A DNA stretch of 64,000 nt, from NCBI GenBank assembly GCA_963978905.1, contig OZ022259.1:30605994-30669993 (forward strand), given 5' to 3'. Shown here piece by piece: positions 22,826 to 35,510 of this stretch. The translations under genes and the position numbers were made by a program. The DNA comes from Trichostrongylus colubriformis. Taxonomy: Eukaryota > Nematoda > Chromadorea > Rhabditida > Trichostrongylidae. Position 1 is the stretch's first letter; the number at the start of each line of letters is the position of its first letter. Below the pieces are notes generated by a model. That model did no database searches. It saw only the letters and a list, made by a program, of their open reading frames with translations, and was not told the DNA's origin.

Positions 22826-23859
22826 GTAGTCGACATAGTCGGATACGTGAGGCATCACTCCACATACAGCTAGCTAAATGAACCACTGTAGTTTGGAGAA
22901 CATATTTGTCGGGGCCTTACAGGGGCCATTGGCATACAATCACGAGAACACCTTCAAAACCAAGGGTCAAGCGGAGCCGTAATGGACGAGAGTGGAAAAA
23001 GGAGTGTTAAGTGAAAAGCGAAAAATGGAGTGTTAAGTGAAATTGCCGTAAATTTTCAGTAATTTTTAGGATCTTTTCCACGCCCCCCCCCCCTCTGGGC
23101 GAACCCTTCTTGCAGATGAAAAATGTATGGTGTGGTAGCGCTTCTCTGGCTCTGGTGCATCTCATTGGTATACCTTTCCAGGAAATGTCACACCGACTCG
23201 AACCATTTCCTCGCCATCTTCGACGCGATGCTTGACCCTGACCAGTAGACTGCGAGGATCCGAAACCCTACAATGTGCGCGTGGGCGCAAATGCCTCATT
23301 CATAACCACAGGCGTCCTCACACCATTACCCGTGCACTGACCTTCAGTGCGCGGTACACACGCCCGCATTATATTCACTAGATTGGCATGCGTGTACATT
23401 TCATGGCTAGCCAGACGATGTGATGTCCGTCACTGGTCGGAATGGGTAGCATGATGGGTAAGGTACGGTAATGCAGAATGGTACTCCGACTGTACGATTC
23501 TGTCGATTGCCTCGTTGCTCTATCCGAGTCCGATCTCGAAGCGGACGATAGAAAGGCGATAGAACCACTTTGATTTACTGCACTTTCAACAATTCGTGAT
23601 AGGCACAAACCAATTGAAATTGGAAGGCAAATACCGAAGTAGGAGAACCATTAACCGAAAGAGGATTTGGATGGGGCGTAATCCCGATAGCAAGCAAAAA
23701 TAATTGCATATTATGTGATATCCAATATGATTCCACTTTTCCCTCTTTCCACTTCGTGTCTGATTTTTTGAGCGCTCTGTTAGGGGATATAAAGTACAAC
23801 AGTGTTAAGTGTGACCAGGCTTTTCACGCGGGTAGCCCTTGAGCTAAAGGAGTCTGCGA
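22826..23859. other. No gene recognised
   Basis: Contains a direct repetition of GGAGTGTTAAGTGAAA (about 23000 and 23027) and a CCCCCCCCC tract (about 23083). Minus-strand frames at 23378-23799 have no recognisable domain. Confidence 0.4.
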
Positions 23860-24348
23860 TGCATTGCGAAACCAAACAAAGCTGCTCCGAGCGTGCCTTG
23901 TCGCTAGGAGACGTGGGCAGCAGCAATCCCTCGCCGAACATCACCACTCACCGGGAACGCACTGAAGCGAACTGCGGCAAACTGGTCCCCCCTCGTGTTG
24001 GGGAACAAGCGCAACACAGTCAAGCGCAGTTTTACTGTTGATCAGATCAGTGGGTGCTGCCGGAGCGTGTCCGTCGACGTCGGGAGGACTGGAAAGAGCT
24101 GGAGAGATCGGACAGGTGCAGCGACGGTCGTGTCGCGTGCGGCGTGTTCGTTTCGCTTCGCTCGGCAGCTGGCCCGCCCCTCGTATCGTCGTCGCCGTCT
24201 TCTTGTGGTAGCCCCCAGCGAACGGTCAGACGGTTCGGAAGCCGCACTGACGTGTATCAGAGTGTGCTGCTACGTCCTCTACATCTGCGAACCTTTCAAC
24301 CAACAAACTTCTCCCCTGTCATTCATTCCGCTCCGTATTCCCTGAAAA
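23860..24348 (+). promoter_or_regulatory. GC-rich promoter / 5' UTR-like block
   Basis: This block is clearly richer in G+C and CpG than the surrounding 20 kb (for example CGTCGACGTCGGGAGG, CGTCGTCGCCGTC). All three plus frames and a minus frame stay open by composition. It ends in a candidate start codon at 24349. This fits a promoter and 5' UTR of the candidate first exon. No TATA or TSS motif can be assigned with confidence. Confidence 0.35.
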
Positions 24349-24463
24349 ATGGACGCCGTCGCCGATTTTTTTCGCCGTGGATGGTCATGGCTAAAAATTC
24401 GAGTTCTTTGGTTGATTGACTTCATCTCAGGTGAAGATCGTGTATCTGAGAAGGATCTCGAAG
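24349..24463 (+). CDS. Orphan candidate first exon (MDAVADFFRRGW...), gene unidentified
   Basis: The ATG lies just after a GC-rich block (context CTGAAAAATGG). It opens a 38-codon frame, MDAVADFFRRGW... with a hydrophobic/aromatic segment RVLWLIDFISG and an acidic end, then a donor GAAG|GTGCGT (phase 1). An alternative donor CAG|GTGAAG lies at 24430. I do not recognise the protein. No matching downstream exon is found in the following 20 kb, so the rest of the gene could be far away, or the call could be wrong. The next confident plus-strand exon is the first Ral exon at 45369, which has its own conserved start. Confidence 0.35.
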
Positions 24464-27400
24464 GTGCGTTTTGTAGCTCGTGTCTCTGCGCTTTCTTTGG
24501 ATCTTATCCACCGTGTCGTTGCGCTTTTGTTTGACAAACATCCTAGCTCGGGTGTATTGACTTAAACCTCCCTGCTACTTCGTTGTTCAAGCAAGAGTTA
24601 TTTGAAGAATACGTTATTCAAGGTGTTCGGATCCTGTAGGGTCCTTCTGCGAAGTTCGAAGAAACTCAGAAAGTTTGCGCACACGTCCGATCAGCTTTTT
24701 GAGCTTGTTTGATCCCGTGAGAAATTTCGGAGGTCCCCCACAGCTGAAGCGATATCTCGGGAATTTATGGAATTAAGCAAGTCATATAAAGTGAACCTCC
24801 CCCCTTTTGAAATTTTAAAATCTTCCAATACACCTGCTAATCCGATAGTCGTCGAGGGAAAGGATTGAATATTGTCCAGCTTTCTGAGTATCTATGCGTC
24901 GTAGCATGGAATGAACCCAGTATGATCGGAATACGACCCCCGTTGCCAAAGACGGCTCGACTAACTCTCGATTCTGTCTGGGATCGTTTTAGATAGCTTG
25001 ACACCAGTATTAAATGAAGTATTCACATAACTCAACAGTGGTTTTTGTTGCCGATTTTCGAGTTTTTGCAGCTTCCATTTTCTTATGTATAATTTCATTA
25101 TTATCAATTTTTCATCGAATTTTACAAGTGTTGCCACTCCTTTATTGATGCTATATCACATTTTATCATTATTTCTATTTATTTTATGACTTTATTTTAT
25201 GACACTGCCTTTTTTCAATGAGCAAAACCTTGTTTATCGCTACTTTGACAGAACATGTTTCTCCCTTTTAATTTTTACTTCTAGTATCTCACTGTTCACT
25301 GAATTCTTCGCTGATTCATGATTATGATAATTCCTGGCAAACCGGTTAGTACTGAAAAGTATATGCTTCACACGAAATCGTTATCTACAATAATTGTTTA
25401 CAATGTTCGTTTGTTTTTCCTTTGCACTCACCTCTTACCTCCGTGTGAAACGCCCTGTGTCGTGTCCATCCATTGAACTTATCGACCCGGGTTCGAGGTC
25501 TCACCTCGGTGTGTATTTGCTGAGAGATCGCACTGACCCCTGTTTCTATTCCACTTCGCCGGCAGCTCCACTTTCAAAAAGGTGTAGGGGGTGGGAAAAG
25601 AGGCTATTTTCGAACGTTTTCTTTCCCTCTAATGGAGACCTATTTCCGACGGATTACTTTGCCCCTTTCGCCACTCTTTTCGACCCTTATTAAATCACCT
25701 ATCGAAGTGGTGTAATGACAAGAGACGCCGCTTCTACTAACTTGGTTGGAGGAACATATCCTAGATTAATGCCTTTTTGGGCAACCCGAGCCTCCCATTC
25801 CTTGTGGTCAAAGATGGTCTCAGACCTGTCTGGGAGGATACACGTGTCTTGGACGTGGTTGGTCACTTCAAGTCACAATGTGTATAGGACAACTCCTATC
25901 AAATGCTATCACGGTTACGAATGGAGGTGGAATCCGTGGCGCATCCAAAAGAGGATTCTCAACGCCGAATTGCCAACAGGCGTCTAGCAATTCTGTTAAT
26001 TGGCTATCGAGGCCATTCAACTGCAGAACATCTGCTGCTGTTTCCATTACGAATATCATTTGAATAATGCCCATTAGCTGTTCCAGTTTCTCGAGCCAAA
26101 ATGCCGGTTTCCCATCAAAAGCTGCAGCCTGCGTCCTGCTCCGAGTTTCCTTTCGGGAGCTGTAACTGGGAATATTATGATGCGGAATACTTAACCAAGT
26201 GTTGTGATCCTTTGTTGTTCTTCTTACCAGAGCGTTCAATAAATCTTGACCTCCTCTTGAAATCTCTCTTCGTATCCACATTCCTTTCCACATGTCTGAA
26301 TAGTCGCATGGCCTCATTGTTTTGAATGAGTTGAACCGTTAGGAATTATTAGCCAATCAGTTCAATTCAAGTCAGTTTTTATGAAGGTTTTTCATTGAAC
26401 TTTTGTGACCTTGTAGGATTGCGCGCGGCGGTCTAAGTGCTCCGTGGCTAAAAGGCTTGACATCGTAGAAAAACAGCTCTTAGTGTGACCTCTGTTGTCG
26501 TACGCATGATGGGATGCCTCTTTGTTGGCACAGGGTCACATGGACTGAACTACAAAAACCCTATGAGGATTGGTGAGGACGGGGGGGGCAGAAGTGGTTC
26601 ATCCAGCTCGAAGCTCCCTCTCACTCTAGGGTTGGTAAGACGTCATCTCCCCATCACCCTTATCTCTGCTCGACTCACTAGTTACACAGAACTTGGACTT
26701 GCCGTATTGCCTTCTCCCCTCAATTTATAATGACGAAATGCCAGTTTTTCAAAGAAATGAGCATCTTCATAGTTGATTATTTCGTTTATATTATTTCACT
26801 TCTGCGCTCTCCTATCGATACCGCCCCAGAAGAGCCAATCCTTTTATCTCTCCGTGTTCAATCAGTTCTCATACCACGCTCGACTGGAAGGATGGTATCT
26901 TTTGTTGTGGGGATCCTTCATGTCCTACAATCCCAAGTGTGTGTATTTGCTGATTCGCATGCAAACGCCACTACGACTTTGAAGGGAAGTAGAATGCATG
27001 GCGCATCTTTGAGCCAACTGCAACGATAACCTTAGCTTCTCTTTCTTTCAATTGTTTATTGATTTTGAATGCTGAATTATACCCTCCACACCACCACATA
27101 TGAACAGCTTTGTAAAGTTTACTATTGGGTTCGGTGATAGTTTACAAGGGCTTTTGCCCTTAGAAGACATCTAGTAATGCCTTACCGATAGGATTATGGT
27201 CCTCCATTTTGTTTATTTTTAAGGACATTTATCCCAGTGCCGACAATCCTTTCTCAAACAGAGCATAATCTGTGATTCTTTGGACGGGGTGTGCAATATT
27301 TCGCAAATTACTGTTTCTGTTTCTTTATTTATGTCCCGTTTCCTAGCAGAACTTGTTTAAAACCCAAAGCAGTAGGTCTCAATAAACATGTAAATACCTA

Positions 27401-28227
27401 GTGTAGTATAGATATACCAAAATTTATTCTCATTAACAAGTTGATATACAAATATAATACAAATGTATTTACGCCTTTAATATTGTTCGCCCTTCCTTCA
27501 ATAATGAGCGCAGAGAGAGAATATTCCTTTTGTTTGGCTTCCGTCTAAGGGCACGTGCGAAACGAGAACCAAACTAATTCTTTATAACGAACAAATAAGT
27601 AATTGTTAGATAGTTCCCTCTATCTCTCTAATTAATCACTTAATTTGAAACAAACACATTTCAAAGTGAATGCATAAATATAGACCTTCATTTTACAAAG
27701 AAAACTTTCACAACTATTTCATTCTGTCCCATCGCTTCGCGACTGTTTATGGGTGCTCTTGTAGCTTACACGATTCACTTATCGGAATAGGGCTGTCTTA
27801 GTGGATTATTCAGCCATTTGTGTGTGCCATGGAGCTGCCTATCTATTTTCGGAGTGCTCACTACAACATGACACTTACTTGACCCTGACATGTAATGCTG
27901 TCCGCGTCATGTCGCTCTCTTCCGATTGTCGGCCACCCCGTCGAGTAATTGCGGTGATTGACAAGTTTCGTCCCTAATTTACTGCTCTCTCATCCACTTT
28001 TCCAATTTTTGTTGGACCCAGTGGAAGTGCATTGCTACTGGGGCATAGTTAATGAGAAGTGAAATTTACAACAACTTCCTCATTCGCCATTTCTTTTCAC
28101 CTCCAGATAGATTGATTTGGGTAGGCTCGATGGCTGAAGGAAACGAATGGTCAGAAGCCAGCAGAAGCTCACAACCCCGCCCAGTTCAAAGGTCACACCC
28201 ACTGATCACCACTAGCTACAGGGTGCA
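24464..28227. other. Long stretch, no firm gene
   Basis: The longest open frame is on the minus strand, 26317-25868 (149 codons), with protein-like composition (for example FVMETAADVLQLNGLDSQL) but no recognised family, no splice-linked neighbours and competing open frames. 27000-27720 is AT-rich with nothing recognised. Confidence 0.4.
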
Positions 28228-28775
28228 ATCGCAATAAACACTGTTACGCGATAAATAAAACCGGGTAGCGTTGGCAGGAGTATAGCAAAAGAAACGGAAG
28301 TTGGATAATAATTGTCCATAACGATTCTGAACAATATGTGTGTTATCATCACTTTTCGATTCGACCTCCTCCATTCGATGAAGTCATGTGGGGTAGAAGT
28401 TGATGGCAGGACACAGGGAGTCGGCATCGCTTTCTTCCCATTCCCGTTGGAGGGCAGCCTTGAGGGATTCAAATTTTCAATGAACTGTTGCGCAGGCCTT
28501 TTCTTCCATATATCCCCTAATGGCGGATGAGATTGGGTGAGGAGCTTTTCATTCGAGAACACCATCCTCAGTGCTCGTTGTTTCACGTCCTGCCATCGAC
28601 TACTATCCAAGCGCCATCACTGAAATCAGGTGGGTTGGAATCGAAAAGTGATGATAATATATTGTTCAGAATAGTTATGAATATTTATCGTTCAATTTTT
28701 TTTTGTTGCATTCTTATCGGAGATATTCGTTTTTTTCACACCGTAACAGTATTTATTGCTCATTTCCTTATCTGC
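28228..28775. mobile_element. Degenerate inverted-repeat DNA element
   Basis: The outer ends GCAATAAACACTGTTACG (about 28230) and CGTAACAGTATTTATTGC (to about 28763) are inverted. The inner parts GATTCTGAACAATAT...ATCATCACTTTTCGATTC and the complement at 28634-28690 pair again. The arms are about 140 bp with indels. The core has a 132-codon minus frame with no recognisable transposase motif. Confidence 0.6.
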
Positions 28776-28874
28776 CAAGTAAGCAGAGCGTGAGAAATCA
28801 CTTTAGTGAGTAAACAAAAGAACTGTAAACATCAAAGCGTACTAGTACGGACTGGAAAGTAAATAAATGAAATA

Positions 28875-29763
28875 TTAGGTTGTAAGGAAAGTTCTGGCCG
28901 CTTTTTCGCCCTCACAAGATAAATTTAAATATCAGAGCGCGTCGACATGAATCAGTTGACTCGTTAGATAGACAAAAAGTTGCTCTTTCAGAATATATGT
29001 TTTATTTGGAATGCCACAAGGTTTTCGAATTATTAGAGAAATTTCAAAGTGCTGCGAAAATGGCACTTTCAATATGACTTCACTTTAAGAGTTCTTGTTT
29101 AGCCGAGTCCCAGCGAAGGTGACCACGAATGTGATTGTTGTTAGGGGATGGGGTGAAGCACTGGATGGAACACATTGTCTCTGGTTTCAGAAGTGCAGAA
29201 ATGAGAACGAGCTGCTTGGATTTTCAATTGATCAAATCGCTTTAACTAAAACGGCAGAAGGCGATGAGCGTCCATATTTGCAGGGGATATCCACAAGTAT
29301 TGGCCCTAAACAATCAACCTTAGTTGACCACCTCAAGTGGCCTTGATTTGGAAAAATCCAAAAAAATGGGTGCCGCGGGACCCCCCACGGCAGTCATGCG
29401 CAAGCGCATTTTTCACAAATCCTCTTCCACTAATTGAAGCAGTTGCAGGGTGAGGCCCTTACTCGTCTATCATGTTCATCAGATCTAGCGCTAACTATGC
29501 CCCACTTCCCGAAACATCTGGCCAGCTCCTTCAGTAGCAGTGTGTTTAGAAAGAGTGGCGATTTGGAGTCGACATTTTTTCGTTTTGCGCAATATAAATT
29601 ATCAGACCTTTATCAGATTGAGATATTCAGGAATGCATAGTGTTGCCAAGAGTGTAGCGAACCTAATGGTGCTCATTCTATGAGAAAAGATGCACTCTGA
29701 GCCAAGTTATGATCTCTCGAAGTTGAATTTCAAAAACCGGCCAAAACTTTCCTTACAACCTAG
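28875..29763 (+). pseudogene. Mariner transposon relic (0.9 kb, internally degraded)
   Basis: The TIRs are TTAGGTTGTAAGGAAAGTT (28875) and AACTTTCCTTACAACCTA near 29763, flanked by TA (28873-28874 and 29764-29765). Fragments of a mariner-type transposase can be recognised loosely: a WFQKCRNEN...PKQSTLVDHLK region near 29180-29340 resembles the N-terminal helix-turn-helix half, and SSDLALT...FPKHLA near 29480-29530 the catalytic-end motif (P-YSPDL-P-DYH-F). It is shorter than the usual 1.3 kb element, with stops and frameshifts, so it is not active. Confidence 0.6.
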
Positions 29764-29955
29764 TAAATAAAATAAATGAAATTAATAAACTAATAAATAA
29801 AATAAATGAAATAAATAAATAAATGAAATAAATAAACTTTGAATAAATAAAATGAAAAATGAAGTTAAAAATAAAATAAATTAATAAAATCAATAAATGA
29901 TAAATAAAATTAATAATAAATTTGGATAAATAAAAATGAAAATAAATGAATGAAG
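29761..29955. repeat. AT-rich microsatellite (AAATAAATGAAATAAAT type)
   Basis: An irregular tandem array of AAATAAAT/AAATGAAAT units directly follows the mariner relic. The minus frame made of I/F/Y/L is a translation artefact. Confidence 0.85.
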
Positions 29956-31799
29956 TAAAGCACGTTGAGACATCCAAAAAACTCATCCACATGACTCTTT
30001 TAGTCCCCTCGATAATATGGCATGGTGCGACAATGTGGTGACCGTGATACTTCCATATGTTTTTTTTTGAAATGCTAATCGTGCAGGGGTTCATCCCAGG
30101 GATTGGGGTGCCGCCGCTGTAAATACCTCGGGTTTTATCGCATTTCTCACGCGTGTTCCACATAGATTAGCCGGTATTGCTGTCGTGCCAGGGCGAGCGG
30201 GTCCTAGACGATTAGTTAGTAACTTGATCGATTTCCTCACGGGAATCCCTACCAGAGAAACGAAATTGATCATCGTCTTTCATATGGTAACAGTTGCGTT
30301 CGGAACTTTTGTGGTGTAAAATACACCAAAAAGTCCTTAGAGGTCGGTAGAGAATTCTTCAGAGGTTAAATGAGACTTCTTGTACTTCATGAGAGAAAAC
30401 GAGGCCAACGACCTTCGTCGATTCATGTTAGACATTTGCAGTGGCAATGAGGAATGTATCCGGAGCCATTTTCTAGCCCAGCCGATCATTTTTGTTCCGT
30501 CTGCCGGCGCGTTTCGATTTTAGGCTAATGACCTTTTCATTTTTCTTTCTATTGCTTCCCCTTGCAGTGTTTGTCTGCGGAAGATGCACGGGCAATGTCT
30601 TTGGCGTGATGGAATGAGCTAATCACATCTGCAAGGACTCGTTTTGAGTCATCCATTGCTCGAATGTGTGAATCATCTGTGGTAGCTGATCGAATTCAGC
30701 CCACAGCCTTTGAGCAGACGAGAACTGATAGCCACAAGCCCTGGCCAGGTGTACCTGCGGTTGTTTGCCCAACGACACCTGGAAGTGACTGGCTATAGGT
30801 TAGTGGAGCAAGAGCATAAGTTAGGGACTATCGTACATCCGCAGCCATCCACAAAGGTCCCACTCCATATTTGGAAAACATTCAAGCACTTTGATAACAA
30901 ATCGTATCTGCAAGTAACTACATCACTAAGAGGTTTCAAACTTCAAGTGCACTGCACTCAAGATGCTATAACAAGAACTTCTAAGTACCTAGACCCTCTT
31001 TTCACAAGTTCCTGGTTGGATCTCTCCAAATTACTTGTGTCAACTCGAAGGTATCATCAATAACCTGCAGGTGAAGTTGTGTCCACATTCCGAGATTCTA
31101 AATTACTTGGATCGCTTTCCACAGATTCTGACCAGAATCTGCAAGTTACTTCCATCTTACCTGCAGGACCATCATCCAATACAGGAGCTCTTGGAAATCA
31201 TACCCTCAAGCATGATCATTTTCTGAAAGATTCGCAATACGGTTCTTTAAAAGGGTAACCGACGAATCTTCCCCGCCTAGATGGAAAGCATTGAGCTCGA
31301 GGAGGAAAACTACCAACTTATTTCAACAACTGCTACTTTCGACGTCCAGTGGACTAAGTATGATATCTTTGCGGATCGCTGATTTTCGTTTAGGTAACAA
31401 GAGAATGAGTAACCGGATCAGGCCCTGAATGACGAGTTAGAAACACCTCTTCTGTGCTTTCAGAAAAAGATGGAACAGCACTAAATGAGTATATGAACAC
31501 TTATAACCCCATCTTCACAGCGCCATGCTTTGGATATTAGTTCTGCAAACGGCTTGCATTTTATTTGAAACTCACAACATCCAGCCACTATTAACAAGAT
31601 TAGCCTTTTAGCTTTTTTCGGAGGATGCTGCAACGATGCTGAGTCTACAGGCAAAACCTTCGGTTGGCGACGGGACTTGAAACCCTATCATATTCTTCCC
31701 GGGGACATTTCTCCGTGCCCTTTTAAAGCGCAAGAGAAGGCTTTGGTGTGATGCAATTCGGGAACGAAACAGTAAAATAAAGCAAAGTTCACAATAATG
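29956..31799. other. No firm gene
   Basis: The plus frame 30710-31063 (117 codons) has ordinary composition but no recognised domain. AAGTTACTTCCA/AAATTACTTGTGTC-like short phrases recur around 31030-31165, suggesting a degenerate local repeat. 30091-30273 (minus) is a short GC-richer open frame, not assigned. Confidence 0.35.
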
Positions 31800-32225
31800 G
31801 AGCGGTTTTTGCGGAATTGCGGAATTTGCGAGAGACAGTGAAGATACGTATCGATTGGAGCATCGCGGAAATTGCGTTTTCGTGGAAATGCGGGATTGTC
31901 GGTGTGTGGAAGAGGATTTGATATACTGAATTTTGAGCTTCCTCTAGTGGGCAGAATTAGAGAACCAAAGATTTCACAATCCCGTATTTCCACAAAAAAT
32001 TGGAAATTTTTTCAAAATTTTCAAAAGTATCCACACTTTCCCATCGATGTGCATCCAATCCTTATCCGCAGTTTCTACTTTTCCGGGAAAACGTAGATTC
32101 CGCACTTTTGCAATCCTCCTAATCGATGCGTATAAAAATGTTTTTCCGCACATTCTACATAACTGCATTTCCACAGAAACCAAAATTCCGCATTTCTTCC
32201 AATCGATACCTATCTAGCCCTTTTG
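31800..32225. repeat. Degenerate tandem / inverted array of TTCCGCA...ATCGAT units
   Basis: ATTCCGCA/TGCGGAAT phrases alternate with AATCGATGCGTA/TACGTATCGATT phrases at roughly 60-90 bp steps on both strands, giving an overall imperfect inverted layout. No coding signal. Confidence 0.5.
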
Positions 32226-32412
32226 GCCGGATTTCACAATAGCGCAAATGACAATAATTTTGACGGAATTTTGGAAGCATGGCGCACTAAACGCTGATAT
32301 AAGGGAGCAATTCGCCGTACAAAGTGACTGGCTTAGCCGCTCATGTGACCGCTCTAGCTATCGCTCGCTGAGGATTATGACAAGAAACTTGAATGCTGTG
32401 GAATATGAACAT

Positions 32413-33370
32413 CTAATATTCAGAAGTGAGCCACGGTAGAGCGAGTGGTTTTTCTTTCGATTGTGATGCTACTGGGAGCTCTTTGTACATAGTTGGAACT
32501 GGAAACTGCCCCTTCACGTCTGGATCTCCTCGTTTTTTTCTCCTTTTTATCGGATGGGCTAAGCTCATGAGCCGAATGACTGGAAACTGTTTAATGCCCC
32601 ACTGCCTCTGTATATTTAGTTTATGTAACTCAGTAATGAACACATAAACTTGTTCTGTCGACGCTACTACTTTCCTCTCGTATTGCCAACCAATAATAGC
32701 AACCAAATCGAACGAGTTCTCACTAATATTGTCCGAAAGTGAATTACACAGAATGTTATTATACTTGCAAATAGCCCGCCGGCCTCGCTGTAGTGCGCGG
32801 CCAAGTGGAAGCGAACCACCCTTGTGAATTCCCATGTGTAGTGTTCATGTGTGATGGAGGGGGTTGACGATGTGGTTGAAGGGTGCGAGGTTCCGTGCGA
32901 GTAGGCACTCAACAAACAAGGGGGTCGGTAACTGGATCTGACCCTCAATAACGAGTTATAGGCATTTGTTTCATCTCTGATCTATTCTACTGAACGAAGG
33001 GATGCTCAGGAAATATCCAGGAGGATGAGCGTTGTTCACCTTGTGTAGAGTGCGCCAGTCTTTCGATATTCCGTCAGAAACGTGGAAGTAATTCACAGCC
33101 CTGTTTGCAGCGATGAATGGGGAACGGTAGCTGGAACCTTCTACTTGATACAAAGTTCCATTGCTGGTTCACGAAAACGGCTGCCGGTTAGCCGTTTTGT
33201 TGTGGGCGAACCTTTTTCAATCGGCTGAAGATAGAATTCGATCCATAGCCATCCATGTGGTAGCAACGCTTCCCCCAAGTCTATAAGCTCTTCTTTATGA
33301 TTTACTTTTGATACAAAAGCTTCATATTCTTTTTTCTGCCGGATAAAATCCTTTTAACTAGCGTTGGAAT
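32413..33370 (-). pseudogene. Unidentified minus-strand coding-like remnant (frameshifted)
   Basis: Reading the minus strand from about 33370, one frame gives a protein-like run (FVSKVNHKEELIDLGEALL, then PHGWLWIEFYLQPIEKG) that stops near 33150. The neighbouring frame continues at once with VEGSSYRSPFIAANRAVNYF and ends in a stop at 32971. A further 140-codon frame runs 32835-32413. The composition is more gene-like than the background, but a frame change or unrecognised intron is needed. No family is recognised. It may be a degraded transposable element ORF or a decayed host gene. Confidence 0.35.
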
Positions 33371-33924
33371 AGGTCTACATTAATCCAAATACATGCAGGC
33401 GGCCTCATCTCTAATGATGACCAACATCGTTGATTACTGCAAAAGCTGTGTGTAACAGAACCTAATCAAAAGAGTATTCTCGCAGGTGCATTTGATGAAA
33501 AATACAACAAATTATAAATACAGGAAACTATAGTTCACCTTAAACATTTTGGTTTCGAGCTAAACAACATCGGGGGTCTTTTGGTTAGCCTTTGGTTAGC
33601 TCCACACCTGCCTTGGCGGATAATAAGTCTGACATATGTTTCGCCAAGCCCACGCAAATCATTGTGAAGTAGTCTAAAAGCATTCTAATGCTCAACCTGC
33701 TCAACCATTTTGAGCTGTAGATACGTGGGACATCCTGGGAAAGGGACTGATCAGCGCTAGATACTTTGTCCTTTATTCCTTTATTAAAAAATCTATATTG
33801 TTATTCAAGAGTCTGCCATTTTGTTCGACAGTGATTATCTACATTTTTGATTCTATGTGAACATTAGGATTACCAGGATACTTGATACACAAAAGAATCG
33901 ACCACGCAACTGACTTCTTATGTT

Positions 33925-34063
33925 CTCCATATATTTATGTTGTATTTGCTTACTAAGGGCGCGTCCAAAGTTTCACGCGAAAAATAGAAATCCGGCTGAG
34001 ACAGAGCTCTTCAAGGTGACTTATCAGGGGTATCATGGAATTTCCATGGACGATTCCTTTGAC
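33925..34063. mobile_element. Deletion derivative of the GTCCACGG fold-back family
   Basis: TTATGTTGTATTTGCTTA, then TTTCACGCGAAAAAT, GGCTGAGA and finally CCATGGACGATTCCTTT are in the same order as the arms at 20054 and 39880. The GC-rich centre is missing. Confidence 0.6.
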
Positions 34064-34944
34064 TGACTTCGAAATGACTCTCAAGTGCATCAGTTTCCAC
34101 CAACTGGTGACTCGCACTTGCCCCTCATGCCAAGCGCACTCCTTTTAGACACGTAGGCTCAAAAAGACTGCGGAACTACTTGAAAGCAATAATGTTAAGT
34201 GGTAGAGGAGTGGCTTTAGTCTATAAAAAGCAACTGCGCATTGGATTTTCTGATGAACTTCTCCACCTCAAAAAGGGGAGCCATAGATTCAAATGTGCTC
34301 GCGCAGAAAACTAGTTCAATTTGTTTTTATAGGCATAAATCAAGGCGCTTTGTTGGTTGGTTGAGGATGTATGGCCGGATCTGTGGCGGGGAGGCGGTGG
34401 AGGGAAAGCCGCTCTAAAAGCCACGTAAACCGAACGAATCGTCAACCAGGATTAACTTCTGTGATATCGGGTCTTGAAGCCGATTTGAAATGCTCAAGGA
34501 ATAAAGCTGGGTCAAGAATTTTATGACAGTGGTTCCTTCAAAAATAACAATGTACGTATATGGTTTTTGAGACGAGTTACTTATGACGGTCATTCACGGA
34601 AAATTTGCAATTCAATTTTTCAATTGCAATACAAAATCTCTTGAATTTGCATTTTATGCCACGAGCATGTGGGTCGGACATTGTTGCATAAAACTGTATG
34701 GTCACATACAATTTTTACTTCGACTTCATCGTCCTTAGTTAAGGAACTCTTGTACTCTTGTACTCTACTAGTTGGTATTTGTTTAAGCTGGGATGGGGAA
34801 AGTAAGTCAAGGTGGGTGAAGCATTTCCATGGTTTTGGCTTCAAAACCGGACACTGAAGCTCTTTCTCCTCCAGGCTTCAGCCGAAACTTATATTCCCTT
34901 GCAGAAAGTTGAAGGACAAAGTTTTTGGCGGCAGTCAATCCTTT

Positions 34945-35198
34945 CTGTGAAATGAGCCGCACATTCTACTTCCATTCAAAATCGTGATGGCGGATGAATG
35001 CGATTTGGCCTGCACATTGACTCGCGGGGCTAGCCGATGAAAGTCAGTGCTTTCATTCTCTCAAACGAGTCTGATACCAATTCACCTAGCTCGGAGGAAT
35101 GGAAGGCTTGGTTGCCCTAGGCAGACGTTGATGCGAGTTTTGATCCCTGTATCATGAGAGTGGAAGAGTCTGCTGCCTGTCACTACACCACTTCCGCC
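34945..35198 (-). mobile_element. tRNA-derived SINE-like element, copy B
   Basis: The minus strand starts with an A-box-like TGGTGTAGTGACAGG (35190-35176) and a B-box-like GGGATCAAAACTC (35147-35135), about 43 nt apart as in tRNA genes. It continues with a body ending in CAGGCCAAATCGCATTCATC and GAATGGAAGTAGAATGTGCG. The body aligns in order with copy C at 39243-39440. Confidence 0.6.
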
Positions 35199-35510
35199 CT
35201 TCAAAACTCCAACAATAAAATACGGTGGACGCAGGTCGACACATAACGATACCCAATGTGGAATTGTGAAACGTTGGGAACACAGATAAATTTCCCTTCG
35301 TAACGGAAGTGTTTTATCCCACCCTCACTCCAATAATGCCTTCCTGCATACAGCATCTTCCTTGGGCTCGGATTTTTTCGCAAAATCTGCGTAGCACCTT
35401 CTTGTTTTTGAACTTCTTATTCTTTTAATATACTCCATGTCTCTTAAGATTGATTCACCCTTAGTTTTCTTTTGCAATTCCAAAGAGAGTATTCGACGTA
35501 TCACTGATAT

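Noticed and set aside
25480..25520. CCCGGGTTCGAGGTCTC as a tRNA B-box
   Set aside because: No matching A-box or stems at proper distance on either strand.
29753..30163. 136-codon minus frame rich in I, F, Y and L
   Set aside because: Mostly the translation of the AT microsatellite.
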